A stretch of DNA of 64,000 nucleotides from positions 3,033,001 through 3,097,000 of the forward strand of contig NZ_CP006587.1 of NCBI RefSeq assembly GCF_000737515.1, read 5' to 3'. Of the stretch, positions 6,703 to 15,379 are shown piece after piece. The DNA is from Hymenobacter sp. APR13. Lineage in GTDB: Bacteria > Bacteroidota > Bacteroidia > Cytophagales > Hymenobacteraceae. The notes under the pieces were generated by a model. That model saw only the letters and a program-made list of their open reading frames with translations. It searched no databases and was not told where the DNA came from. A program made the position numbers and the translations under genes. How positions within the stretch are numbered: position 1 is the stretch's first letter; the number at the start of each line of letters is the position of its first letter.

Positions 6703-9111
6703 TCAATCAGTTTTATATTGCCAAATGGTTTTTGATAAAATCTGTAAAGATTCATCAAAAACGAAGGGGGAATATTGAATTATTGAATTGTTTTTATTTT
6801 TCTGACCACTAAGACTGTTATTTATCATCATGGACATCTTTTTCGTATGTCTAAATCTTTCAATATCTGTTTTGTAGATCGTTTCCGCTATGTCTTTGTT
6901 ATCTCCTAATAATTTACTTAAGTTTTTGATAGATTGATCTTTGACATTGTCAGAAGCAGATGTTATTATTTCTGCAATTTTTTCATCTTCAAGGTTAGGG
7001 AATAATTTTTTAATATGTTTATTATTTATGAAATAACCTTCAATGTCATTATATTTGGTTATAAATGCATGTGTTTTAGTTAACTTATTAATAGATATTT
7101 GTCTGTTCAAAAATTCTTGTCTTTTGGTTAGCTCACCATCTTGGTCTTGATGGATTATTATGCATTCAATGTTAGGTAATTTCTCTATAGATTTTGCCAT
7201 GCCAATTGCTAGCTGATAATTAGCTTTGCCATTGTAGCTTTGTAGACTAGTTTCCTCTAGTTTAAAGCCTGATGCTTTTAGTATATGATTTATGGCTGGC
7301 TCTTTATCAGTTGCAGCTTTTTCATCTTCTGTTAAAACTATGCATTTTATTTTAGTGTTAAACTTATCATTTATTTCTATAATGTCTTTTTCATATTCTT
7401 TTATTTTCTGTGCTCCTTCTAGCTCATCTTTTAACGTAGTTGCTTCATCAAAGAAATCACTGCTAAATTGCTTCTTGAATCCGCCAGATGAATCTAAAGG
7501 CATGTCTTTTACTGTAGAATGGTTTTTATGTATTTGTTCTACATTGAATACTTTTATATTTGTGTTTTTAATATATCCATTTGCTATATGATATTGTAAT
7601 CTTCTTATTAAATATTCGCTATGCGTTTCGACTATGAATTGTGTGTTGAATTTAGTGCATGCATCAATTATTACGTCAGCTAAAAGTGCCTGCCATTTTG
7701 GGTGTAAATGAGCTTCAGGTTCTTCTATTAGAATGATATGAGGTTTATATGATTCCTCATAAAAATCATCATATCTATTTTTGGCGGCTTCTAATGCAAT
7801 TTTAGATAATAATATTATCAATTGGGAAGTTCCGAAACCCAAATCTGCTAAAACTTTAGTGTTAGATGTGTTATAAGGTGGAATCTTGCTTTTTTCAATA
7901 AGCGAGAGAGTATATACATTGAATTCAGGGAAACTTTTTATTTGAATAGACTCAAAATCATCTATTTTAAATTTCTGAATCCAGTTGTCAATAAATGCCT
8001 TTTCATTAGAATGTTCGTCAAAATTAATATATTCATCAAGCTCGCTTATAGTATCATTTAGAACGCTTCCTTCCATGAAGTGTAATCTTTCGATATTGTT
8101 TCGTATCAAAGGAAGGTAGCTGAAACTTTCGTCAAATTTGAGTTCTAATTCCTTGAATCCATTCTTAATTAAATGTTGCAATATAAGTCTTAGTTTTCTG
8201 TGAATTATATTTCTATCAGAGTATGTCCCATTTGCTTCATTTATTTCTGAGAAAAACATTATATAATCCAGTAGTGTAATTTCATTGTCCTTTGGTCCTC
8301 CGCCATACCAATTTTCAATATCACCACCTGTTATGTTGTAATTTTCTTTAATAGATTGGTTGCCTAGTAATGTTCTGTACTCTGATAAAGCAATGCTTAT
8401 TTCCTCTAGTTCAGCGCTAGAAAAAGATTTGATGCTAATAATATCTAATTTCAATAGTGCTAATTGATTGCTTTCTGTTATTAAAGATTCTTCTAAATTA
8501 TTGACTGTGTCATATGGAATATAGCTTTGCTTCGTTGAGAATAGACTTTCTAGAACCGCTTTTCTAGAATCTATTTCTTGATTAATAATTGAGCTGTAAT
8601 CTTCTATTTCTGAATTAAGTAAATTTCTATTTACTTGAAGGGTAAATATGTTTTGAATAGATTCTTCGTAAGTGCTACTTGTGTCATAAATGGATCTGTC
8701 TAAACTTGCTTCTAGTAAATACGTGTTATTAGACTTGTTTAATATTTTAATTTCTTTGCATGATGCCGTGTATGATTTATTTTTATGCGTGCCTGTGTAT
8801 TTAAGAAATATTGAATAATGTGTCTTGCCAAAAAATATAAATGGTAATTCAATTTCAATATACTTTTTGTCTGATAATATGTTTATGACATTTTCAAAAT
8901 ATGCCAAATAATGGTCATGGCCTCTGAAATTCAATTCTTGAATGAGAGGGTCATTATTGAAGCTATCTTTAACTAATAAAAGCAGTTTCGATAAAGAGCT
9001 TTTTCCAGAGTTGTTATTGCCAGTTATGATATTTACTGGGGCCAGTTCAAGATATGTATGGTCCTTGAAAGTCCTAAAATTTGATGTTCCAATGAGGTTA
9101 ATGTGGCCCAT
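6703..9111 (-). CDS. OLD-like AAA ATPase with possible TOPRIM-like C-terminal domain
   Basis: An 802-residue protein. The N terminus is an SMC/RecF-type ATPase half: RTFKDHTYLELAPVNIIT then Walker A GNNNSGKSS at residues 31-39. The second half site is at about 455-470 (ILIEEPEAHLHPKWQ, Walker B) with FIVETHSEYLIRRLQ just after. Between lie about 400 variable residues. After about residue 585 come VLTEDEKA and, near 650, IIIHQDQDGE, which resemble the acidic Glu and DxD elements of a TOPRIM nuclease. This layout fits stand-alone OLD nucleases, many of which defend against phages; a fused PARIS-like AriA-AriB is another reading. The gene is far more AT-rich than its neighbours, which points to transfer. 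No helicase (GajB-like) or reverse transcriptase partner is adjacent. It starts 26 bp after mutB on the same strand. Confidence 0.8.
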   Translation of the reverse strand: MGHINLIGTSNFRTFKDHTYLELAPVNIITGNNNSGKSSLSKLLLLVKDSFNNDPLIQELNFRGHDHYLAYFENVINILSDKKYIEIELPFIFFGKTHYSIFLKYTGTHKNKSYTASCKEIKILNKSNNTYLLEASLDRSIYDTSSTYEESIQNIFTLQVNRNLLNSEIEDYSSIINQEIDSRKAVLESLFSTKQSYIPYDTVNNLEESLITESNQLALLKLDIISIKSFSSAELEEISIALSEYRTLLGNQSIKENYNITGGDIENWYGGGPKDNEITLLDYIMFFSEINEANGTYSDRNIIHRKLRLILQHLIKNGFKELELKFDESFSYLPLIRNNIERLHFMEGSVLNDTISELDEYINFDEHSNEKAFIDNWIQKFKIDDFESIQIKSFPEFNVYTLSLIEKSKIPPYNTSNTKVLADLGFGTSQLIILLSKIALEAAKNRYDDFYEESYKPHIILIEEPEAHLHPKWQALLADVIIDACTKFNTQFIVETHSEYLIRRLQYHIANGYIKNTNIKVFNVEQIHKNHSTVKDMPLDSSGGFKKQFSSDFFDEATTLKDELEGAQKIKEYEKDIIEINDKFNTKIKCIVLTEDEKAATDKEPAINHILKASGFKLEETSLQSYNGKANYQLAIGMAKSIEKLPNIECIIIHQDQDGELTKRQEFLNRQISINKLTKTHAFITKYNDIEGYFINNKHIKKLFPNLEDEKIAEIITSASDNVKDQSIKNLSKLLGDNKDIAETIYKTDIERFRHTKKMSMMINNSLSGQKNKNNSIIQYSPFVFDESLQILSKTIWQYKTD

Positions 9112-9137
9112 AGTTTAAAAGTATTCTGCTTGTCGAT

Positions 9138-11258
9138 TTATTCCCCCAGCTTCTCCAGAATCTCCTGCGCCGCTATGGCAATGACGGTGCCGGGGCCGTA
9201 GACGCCAGCCACGCCGGCGTTGTAGAGGAAGTCGTAGTCCTGGGCCGGGATGACGCCGCCGGCAATGACGAGGATATCGTCGCGGCCAAGCTGCTTGAGG
9301 TCGTGGAGCAGCTGCGGAATCAGGGTTTTGTGGCCGGCGGCGAGGCTGCTCACGCCCACCACGTGCACGTCATTTTCGGCCGCCTGGCGCGCTACCTCGT
9401 CGGGAGTCTGGAACAGGGGGGCAATGTCCACGTCGAAGCCCACGTCGGCGAAGGACGTGGCAATGATTTTGGCGCCCCGGTCGTGGCCGTCCTGGCCCAT
9501 TTTGGCCACCATCATGCGGGGGCGGCGGCCTTCCTTCACGGCAAAGGCATCGGCGGCGGCGCGGGCCTTGGCAAACTCCTCGTCATAGTCCATCTCGGAC
9601 GAATACACGCCCGAAATGGCGCGAATGGTGGCCTGGTGGCGGCCGTACACGTTCTCCAAAGCATCGGAAATCTCGCCCAGCGTGGCGCGGTGGCGGGCGG
9701 CCACTACAGCCAGGGCCAGCAGGTTGTCGGCGCCGGAGCGGGCGGCTTCCGTGAGGGCCTCCAGGGCGGCCTGCACGGCGGCCTGGTCACGGGTGGCGCG
9801 GATGGTTTTCAGGCGCGCAATCTGCGACTCGCGCACGGCGTCGTTGTCGATGTCGAGCACGTCGAGCTGCTGCTCCTCGCTGGGGCGGTACTTGTTCACG
9901 CCCACAATGATTTCCTTGCCCGAGTCGATGCGGGCCTGCTTGCGGGCCGCGGCTTCCTCGATGCGCATCTTGGGCAGGCCGGTTTCAATGGCCTTGGCCA
10001 TGCCGCCCAGCTCTTCCACTTCCTGCATCAGCGCCCAGGCCTTGTTGGCCAACTCGTGAGTCAGGGTTTCCACGTAGTAGGAGCCGCCCCAGGGGTCTAC
10101 CACGCGGGTGATGTCGGTTTCGTGCTGCAGGTAGAGCTGGGTGTTGCGGGCAATGCGGGCCGAGAAGTCGGTGGGCAGGGCAATGGCCTCGTCGAGGGCG
10201 TTGGTGTGCAGGCTCTGGGTGCCGCCCAGGGCCGCGGCCAGGGCTTCCACGGCGGTGCGGGCCACGTTGTTGAACGGGTCCTGCTCGGTAAGCGAGTAGC
10301 CCGAAGTCTGGCAGTGCGTGCGCAGCGCCAGGCTCTTAGGGTTTTGAGGCTCGAACTGCTTCAGCAGCTTGGCCCACAGCATGCGGCCGGCGCGCAGCTT
10401 GGCAATTTCCATGAAGTGGTTCATGCCAATGGCCCAGAAGAAGCTCAGGCGGGGCGCAAACTGGTCGATGGTCATGCCCGCGGCCAGGCCGGCGCGCACG
10501 TACTCCAGGCCGTCGGCCAGGGTGTAGGCCAGCTCGATGTCGGCGGTGGCGCCGGCTTCCTGCATGTGGTAGCCCGAGATGCTGATGCTGTTGAACTTGG
10601 GCATATGCCGCGCCGTGTAGGCGAAGATGTCGGCAATGATGCGCATACTCGGCAGGGGCGGGTAGATGTAGGTGTTGCGCACCATGAATTCCTTCAGAAT
10701 GTCGTTCTGAATGGTGCCCGCCAGCTTCTCCGGCCCCACGCCCTGCTCCTCAGCCGCCACAATGTAGAAGGCCAGCACCGGCAGCACCGCCCCGTTCATG
10801 GTCATGCTCACCGACATCTGGTCCAGCGGAATCTGGTCGAACAGAATCTTCATGTCCTCCACCGAGTCGATGGCCACGCCGGCCTTGCCCACGTCGCCCA
10901 CCACCCGCGGGTGGTCGGAGTCGTAGCCGCGGTGCGTAGCCAGGTCGAAGGCCACGCTCAACCCCTTCTGGCCGCCGGCCAGGTTGCGGCGGTAGAAGGC
11001 GTTGCTTTCCTCGGCCGTGCTGAAGCCCGCGTACTGCCGAATGGTCCAGGGATTCTGGACGTACATGCTGGCGTAGGGCCCGCGCAGAAACGGCGCCTGC
11101 CCCGCCCCGAAGCCGAGGTGGTCGAGGTGCTGCACGTCGTGGGCGGAGTAGTGGCTTTGGAGCTGGATGCCCTCGGGCGTCACGGTGGCCGCCTCAGCCG
11201 CCGGAGTAGCCGGCAGCGGCGCGTCGTTGTAGGCTATCTGGGAGAAGTCGGGTTTCAT
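9138..11258 (-). CDS. mutB: Methylmalonyl-CoA mutase large (catalytic) subunit
   Basis: A 706-residue B12 enzyme that interconverts succinyl-CoA and (R)-methylmalonyl-CoA. The N-terminal TIM barrel shows [20 protein letters not shown] and [20 protein letters not shown], both family signatures. The C-terminal cobalamin domain has DGHDRG at about 589-594, whose histidine is the lower cobalt ligand, and [10 protein letters not shown] and GPGT near the end. Length is normal for the large subunit. The small subunit mutA lies just upstream with an inverted repeat between them. The cofactor-making adenosyltransferase is encoded at 55801-56349. No epimerase or MeaB chaperone gene is in the window. 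Confidence 0.97.
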   Translation of the reverse strand: MKPDFSQIAYNDAPLPATPAAEAATVTPEGIQLQSHYSAHDVQHLDHLGFGAGQAPFLRGPYASMYVQNPWTIRQYAGFSTAEESNAFYRRNLAGGQKGLSVAFDLATHRGYDSDHPRVVGDVGKAGVAIDSVEDMKILFDQIPLDQMSVSMTMNGAVLPVLAFYIVAAEEQGVGPEKLAGTIQNDILKEFMVRNTYIYPPLPSMRIIADIFAYTARHMPKFNSISISGYHMQEAGATADIELAYTLADGLEYVRAGLAAGMTIDQFAPRLSFFWAIGMNHFMEIAKLRAGRMLWAKLLKQFEPQNPKSLALRTHCQTSGYSLTEQDPFNNVARTAVEALAAALGGTQSLHTNALDEAIALPTDFSARIARNTQLYLQHETDITRVVDPWGGSYYVETLTHELANKAWALMQEVEELGGMAKAIETGLPKMRIEEAAARKQARIDSGKEIIVGVNKYRPSEEQQLDVLDIDNDAVRESQIARLKTIRATRDQAAVQAALEALTEAARSGADNLLALAVVAARHRATLGEISDALENVYGRHQATIRAISGVYSSEMDYDEEFAKARAAADAFAVKEGRRPRMMVAKMGQDGHDRGAKIIATSFADVGFDVDIAPLFQTPDEVARQAAENDVHVVGVSSLAAGHKTLIPQLLHDLKQLGRDDILVIAGGVIPAQDYDFLYNAGVAGVYGPGTVIAIAAQEILEKLGE

Positions 11259-11288
11259 GTTTTTGGGGTGATGAGGAATGGATAGGGG

Positions 11289-11452
11289 CTAGCTCTAGTC
11301 GCCTCACCCCCTAGCCCCCTCTCCGAAAAGGAGAGGGGGGACTAAACACTAGATGTTGTTACTTATTTTGAATAGTATAGAATTGATTTCTAGAGCTAAT
11401 TCCCCCTCTCCTTTTCGGAGAGGGGGCTAGGGGGTGAGGCGACTAGAGCTAG
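11289..11452. repeat. Inverted repeat with 52-bp arms between mutA and mutB
   Basis: The arms 11289-11340 and 11401-11452 are inverted copies differing by about one or two bases. Each arm runs CTAGCTCTAGTCGCCTCACC, continues through CCCTAGCCCCCTCTCCG, and ends in AAAAGGAGAGGGGG, so it contains its own small hairpin (CCCCTCTCC-GAAA-GGAGAGGGG). A 60-bp AT-rich spacer separates the arms. It fills most of the 197-bp gap between the two mutase subunits. The form suggests a MITE or a composite palindromic element; no clear target duplication is visible. Confidence 0.9.
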
Positions 11453-11455
11453 TCA

Positions 11456-13237
11456 CTATTTCTTCCCCTGCAGCCGCGCCAGCACGTCTTCGGTGCTGTA
11501 GCCCTGCACGGTAAACTCCTGGAAGCCGAACACGCGGACGGCTTCCTGCAGGTTGGCCAGGTCGGCCGTGAGCAGGGCTGGTGGCACGAAGGGCACGTCG
11601 TTGGGCACGTTGTAGATGTAGCGTGAGAGGCGTCCGAACTGCTCGGGCGTGGCGTACATCAGTGTGGCTTCTTCGGCCGAGGAAAACAGCACCGACAGCG
11701 TGCCCGCCGGGTGCGCCTCCCACAGCTCAGGCCGCTCGGAGGCCGGCAGCAGCCGCAGAAACGACTCCACAATCAGCTGGTTGGTGTGGGCACCTAGCAG
11801 CACCACGGCCGCGCGCTTCTTCTTTTTCTCGCGCCGCTCGAAGTGTAGACTGGTGGCCAGCCGCAGCACCTCCGACGGATACGTAGCCCGCGTGGAGTCG
11901 AACTCCGGGCTACGCAGCAGCTTCTTGGGGTTGAAGCTGAATTTCTCTTTGGGGTTCTGAAACCGGTTGGTACCCACCACCACCTGCTCGCCGTTGGCGA
12001 TGCGCCGGAACTGAGCCTGCGCGGCTTGGTGCAGCTCCTGCATGGCCAAGCCAATGGCCGCCGGCAGGCCACCTTCAGCCTGCAGCCGCTGAAACAGGGC
12101 CCAAGCCTCGCGGGCCAGCGTGTCGGTGAGGGTCTCGAGGTAGTAGGAGCCGGCGGCGGGGTCGGCTACGGCGCCCAGGCCGGCTTCTTCGCGCAGCAGC
12201 ACCGAGAGGTTGCGCGCCAGTCGGTCCGAAAACTCGTTCGGGGCCTGGTAGAGCGCATCGAACGGGCGCACGCTGAGCACATCGGCCCCGCCCAGCACGG
12301 CGCTCATGGCCTCGGTGGTTACGCGCAGCAGGTTGGTGTGGGCGTCGAGCGTGGTTTGGCTCCAAGAAGCGGTTTCGGCCAGGATGGGCACCTGCGCCGC
12401 TTCGGGCGGCAGGCCGTAGGCGTGGCAGAGCGTGGCCCACACTTGGCGCAGCGCCCGCAGCTTGGCCAGCTCGAAAAAGTAGTTGGGGCTGGTGGCCGTG
12501 TGCACCCGCAGCGCCGCCGCCACGTCGGCCACGCTCAGCGTGTGGTCGGGCAACTCGCTGAGGTAGGCCGCCGCTGCCGCCAGCGCAAAGGCTATCTGCT
12601 GCGACGCCGTGGCACCGCGGTTGCCATAGTAGGCCACGTCCAGCGTCAGGGCCCGGAAGTCGGGCATGCCTTTGGTGAGGTGTAGCACCTCGCGCAGCTC
12701 CCGCAGCTGGCCTGGCAGGTCGGGCAGGTGGTTGGCAATGGGGTCGAACTGCAGGAAGCCGCGCAGCAGGGGCGTACCGGTTTCCAGCAGCTGCCGCACC
12801 AGCGCGGCGGGGCTGGCCGTAAGCGAGTAACCTATATAGGTGTCGGCGAGGGGCAACTGCTCGTGCAGAAACTCCACATCGAAAGCCGCGGCATCGGCCA
12901 GCACGAAGTGGGCGCCCTCGGCCCCGCGCGCCAGTCCTTCGGCTGCCCGCCGGATGGCGGCGTGGCCGTTGTCGAGGGCCGGCACGGAGTAGGCGGGCAC
13001 GTTGCGCCAGCGGTTGCCAACTGTAGAGCGCAGCTGCGGGGCGGGCTGCTCGGGCAGGGCATCCAGGGCTTCACGGTGGTAGAAGGGCTCCAGCGTAAAG
13101 CCGTCGGGGGTGAGCCAGCGCAGGGCGGCCGGGTCGGCGCCCTTCAGGTCCCGCTCGATGCGGGCCTGCCAGGCGGCTGTCGTGACAGGTTCAAACTCCG
13201 AAAAGGTAACGGGCGCGAAATGCGGCGTATCGGACAT
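11456..13237 (-). CDS. mutA: Methylmalonyl-CoA mutase small subunit
   Basis: About 593 residues, homologous to the large subunit but with a degenerate cobalamin domain. Barrel signatures include VADPAAGSYYLETLTDTLAR and GGADVLSVRPFDALYQ. The C-terminal domain has no D-x-H-x-x-G motif, as expected for the non-catalytic subunit. The ATG at 13237 (MSDTPHFAPV) is preferred over an in-frame ATG at 13249, since it places the conserved FSEFEPVT at the usual distance. A TATCTTTA box (13285-13278), one base off the -7 consensus, lies upstream. It is the first gene of the mutAB pair. Confidence 0.93.
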   Translation of the reverse strand: MSDTPHFAPVTFSEFEPVTTAAWQARIERDLKGADPAALRWLTPDGFTLEPFYHREALDALPEQPAPQLRSTVGNRWRNVPAYSVPALDNGHAAIRRAAEGLARGAEGAHFVLADAAAFDVEFLHEQLPLADTYIGYSLTASPAALVRQLLETGTPLLRGFLQFDPIANHLPDLPGQLRELREVLHLTKGMPDFRALTLDVAYYGNRGATASQQIAFALAAAAAYLSELPDHTLSVADVAAALRVHTATSPNYFFELAKLRALRQVWATLCHAYGLPPEAAQVPILAETASWSQTTLDAHTNLLRVTTEAMSAVLGGADVLSVRPFDALYQAPNEFSDRLARNLSVLLREEAGLGAVADPAAGSYYLETLTDTLAREAWALFQRLQAEGGLPAAIGLAMQELHQAAQAQFRRIANGEQVVVGTNRFQNPKEKFSFNPKKLLRSPEFDSTRATYPSEVLRLATSLHFERREKKKKRAAVVLLGAHTNQLIVESFLRLLPASERPELWEAHPAGTLSVLFSSAEEATLMYATPEQFGRLSRYIYNVPNDVPFVPPALLTADLANLQEAVRVFGFQEFTVQGYSTEDVLARLQGKK

Positions 13238-13388
13238 AGCCAAAGGCACAGAGAAAGTGGGATGGGAACAGGCGGGTTAAAGATACCGCATCAAGCCGGA
13301 AAGGCCGGGAAATAATGCGGGCCGGGGCGGCGCCCGACGGGCCGGCACCATCTTGGCTGACACCGGCCGAATAGTCGGGCGGGCAGAG

Positions 13389-13396
13389 TACCTTTG
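13389..13396 (+). promoter_or_regulatory. -7 promoter box TACCTTTG for the nucleotidase genes
   Basis: A perfect TAnnTTTG box 23 bases before the ATG at 13420, in the gap between the divergent mutA and nucleotidase genes. Confidence 0.6.
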
Positions 13397-13419
13397 CGGT
13401 CCGTTTCTTTTCTGACCCG

Positions 13420-14184
13420 ATGCAACTCCTTCGTTCCCGGACGGCTGCGCTTAGCCTGCTGGCGGCTGTAGCCCTGTTTCCTGCCTGCCAGCGCGCCACC
13501 TACGTGGCCAAGCCCCAACTGGCCCCCACCACGGCCCAGCCCGTAAGCAGCAGCCTGCCCGACGACGCCACGGCCGCCGCCACCATCGCGCCCTACCGCC
13601 AGCGCGTCACCGAGCAGATGACCACCGTGCTGGGCACGGCCCCGGTGGCCATCACCAAAAACCCGGGCGAGTCGCCGCTGGCCAACTTCGTAGCGGATTT
13701 GCAGCGGGTGCGCGCCGCCCGCGAAACCGGCCAGGCCATGGACCTGGGCGTGATGACCAACGGCGGCCTGCGCGCCCCGCTGCCGGCCGGTGCCATCACC
13801 ACCGGCTCGGTGTTCGAGCTGATGCCGTTCGAGAATGAGCTGGTGGTGCTGGACGCCCCCGGCGAAGTGGTGCAGCAGCTCTTTACGTATGCGGCCCGCG
13901 TGAAAATGGCCGTGTCGGGCTCCACCTACACGGCCACGCCCGACGGCAAGCCCACCGATATCCGCATCGGTGGTCAGGCCTTCGACCCCGCTCAGGACCG
14001 CCTCTACACCATCGCCATCAGCGACTATCTGGCCGGCGGCGGCGACCAGCTCACGTTCTTCAAGGCCCTCAAGCCCCGCGGCACCGGCGTGCTGCTGCGC
14101 ACCGCCATCATCGACCACATCCGGGACCTCACCAAAGCCGGCAAGCCGGTAGAGGCCAAAGCCGAAGGCCGCGTGAAATTCTAA
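13420..14184 (+). CDS. 5'-nucleotidase C-terminal domain lipoprotein
   Basis: A 254-residue lipoprotein. The signal peptide ends in a lipobox with Cys23 (ALFPAC). The rest is the substrate-binding C-terminal half of secreted 5'-nucleotidases: ESPLANFVADLQR, GVMTNGGLRAPLPAG and YTIAISDYLAGGGDQL are typical. The catalytic metallophosphatase half is encoded by the next gene. Together they should make one periplasmic or surface nucleotidase that releases phosphate from nucleotides. No acidic residues follow the lipid cysteine, so periplasmic-side anchoring is more likely than surface display. Confidence 0.9.
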   Translation: MQLLRSRTAALSLLAAVALFPACQRATYVAKPQLAPTTAQPVSSSLPDDATAAATIAPYRQRVTEQMTTVLGTAPVAITKNPGESPLANFVADLQRVRAARETGQAMDLGVMTNGGLRAPLPAGAITTGSVFELMPFENELVVLDAPGEVVQQLFTYAARVKMAVSGSTYTATPDGKPTDIRIGGQAFDPAQDRLYTIAISDYLAGGGDQLTFFKALKPRGTGVLLRTAIIDHIRDLTKAGKPVEAKAEGRVKF

Positions 14185-14197
14185 TGTGCTGGTTGCT

Positions 14198-14246
14198 GAT
14201 GAGTTGCTGTGCTGAGTTCGTTCAGACAGCAAGCACAGAACTCATC
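14198..14246 (+). other. Hairpin between the two nucleotidase genes
   Basis: GATGAGTTGCTGTGCT (14198-14213) and AGCACAGAACTCATC (14232-14246) form an inverted repeat with a one-base bulge. No T-run follows. It could tune the ratio of the two halves or stabilise mRNA ends. Confidence 0.55.
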
Positions 14247-14295
14247 TATGCAGCCGCCGCACATAAGCACATCCACACATCAGCAAATCAATACC

Positions 14296-15225
14296 GTGAA
14301 TCGTCGCGACTTTCTGAAAAATAGTGGCCTGGGAGCCGCCAGCCTGGGTTTGTTGGGGCTGAACAGCCTGCCGGCCGTGGCCGCCGACGCTAAAGCCGGC
14401 CGCCTGGTGATTCTGCACACCAACGACATGCACTCGCGCGTGGAGCCCTTCCCGGCCAACGCCTCGCAGTGGGCCGGCATGGGCGGCATGGCCCACCGGG
14501 CCGCGCTCATCAAGCAGATTCGGGCCCAGGAGCCCAACGTGCTGCTCCTCGATTCCGGCGACATCTGGCAGGGCACGCCCTACTTCAACTTCTTCCAGGG
14601 CGAAGTGGAGTACAAGCTCATGACCCAGATGGCCTACGACGCCAGCACCCTCGGCAACCACGACTTCGACAACGGCCTCGAAGGCCTGCAGAAGCAGCTG
14701 CCCAACGCCGGCTTCCCGTTCCTGATTGCCAACTACGACTTCTCCGACACCATTCTGGCCGGCAAATTCCAGCCGTACAAGGTGTTCGAAAAGGCCGGCC
14801 ACCGCATCGGCGTGTTTGGCATTGGCATTGAGATGGCCGGGCTGGTGGCCGACAAGAACTTCGGCGCCACCAAATACCTCGACCCGATTGCAGTAGCCAA
14901 AGACATGGTGGCCAAGCTGCGCGGCCCCGAAAAGTGCGACCTGGTGATCTGCCTGTCGCACCTGGGCTACAAGTACGAGTCGGCCAAGCTCGACGACTTC
15001 AAGCTGGCCGCCGGTGCACCCGGCATCGACCTGATTCTGGGCGGGCACACCCACACCTTCCTGGAAAAGCCCGACGTGGTGGTAGCCGCCAACGGCCACC
15101 AGACCCTCATCAACCAAGTGGGCTGGTCGGGCATCAACCTCGGCCGCCTCGACTACACGTTTGAGCGCGGCACCCGCCGCCCGAGCGTGGCTGCCGCCGC
15201 CGTAGTGCCCATTCAGGCAGCCTGA
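14296..15225 (+). CDS. 5'-nucleotidase N-terminal metallophosphatase, Tat-exported
   Basis: Starting at the GTG at 14296 the protein begins with a twin-arginine signal, NRRDFLKNSGLGAASLGLLG, cut after AVAA. An ATG at 14248 in the same frame would add 16 residues of no clear use. The calcineurin-like metallophosphatase motifs are ILHTNDMHSR, LLLDSGDIWQGTP, STLGNHDFDNG and LGGHTHTFL. The protein of about 309 residues stops where the substrate-binding domain of a normal nucleotidase would begin; that half is the preceding gene. Tat export implies folding with metals in the cytoplasm. Confidence 0.9.
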   Translation: MNRRDFLKNSGLGAASLGLLGLNSLPAVAADAKAGRLVILHTNDMHSRVEPFPANASQWAGMGGMAHRAALIKQIRAQEPNVLLLDSGDIWQGTPYFNFFQGEVEYKLMTQMAYDASTLGNHDFDNGLEGLQKQLPNAGFPFLIANYDFSDTILAGKFQPYKVFEKAGHRIGVFGIGIEMAGLVADKNFGATKYLDPIAVAKDMVAKLRGPEKCDLVICLSHLGYKYESAKLDDFKLAAGAPGIDLILGGHTHTFLEKPDVVVAANGHQTLINQVGWSGINLGRLDYTFERGTRRPSVAAAAVVPIQAA

Positions 15226-15273
15226 TAAAAGCCGGACAAATACAAGGGGCAAAACGGTTTTTTCTCTCCTGAC

Positions 15274-15326
15274 TTTTCCACATTTTTGTCTCCCTTTGGA
15301 AAAAACGGGCCCTTCCGGGGCCCGTT
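15274..15326 (+). promoter_or_regulatory. dnaA upstream region with one DnaA-box-like site and a hairpin
   Basis: TTTTCCACA (15274-15282) is one base from the consensus DnaA box TTATCCACA, as often found before dnaA for autoregulation. AACGGGCCC (15304-15312) and GGGCCCGTT (15318-15326) form a 9-bp stem that may end the nucleotidase transcript. No cluster of DnaA boxes is visible, so this is not claimed as oriC. Confidence 0.35.
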
Positions 15327-15379
15327 CGCGCCTCTGCTATTCTACCTAGACACCACCGAATTTCGTAACTAACTGCTTG

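Noticed and set aside
6650..9137. Gabija, retron or two-gene PARIS system
   Set aside because: No GajB-like helicase, reverse transcriptase or separate AriB gene is adjacent to the ATPase; only a single-gene system is possible here.
9303..11285. A 660-codon open frame antisense to mutB
   Set aside because: High GC makes long antisense frames. This one is Gly-, His- and Val-rich with no domain, while mutB on the other strand is a clear enzyme.
15226..15379. Possible replication origin upstream of dnaA
   Set aside because: Only one near-consensus DnaA box and no AT-rich unwinding stretch or box cluster are visible.
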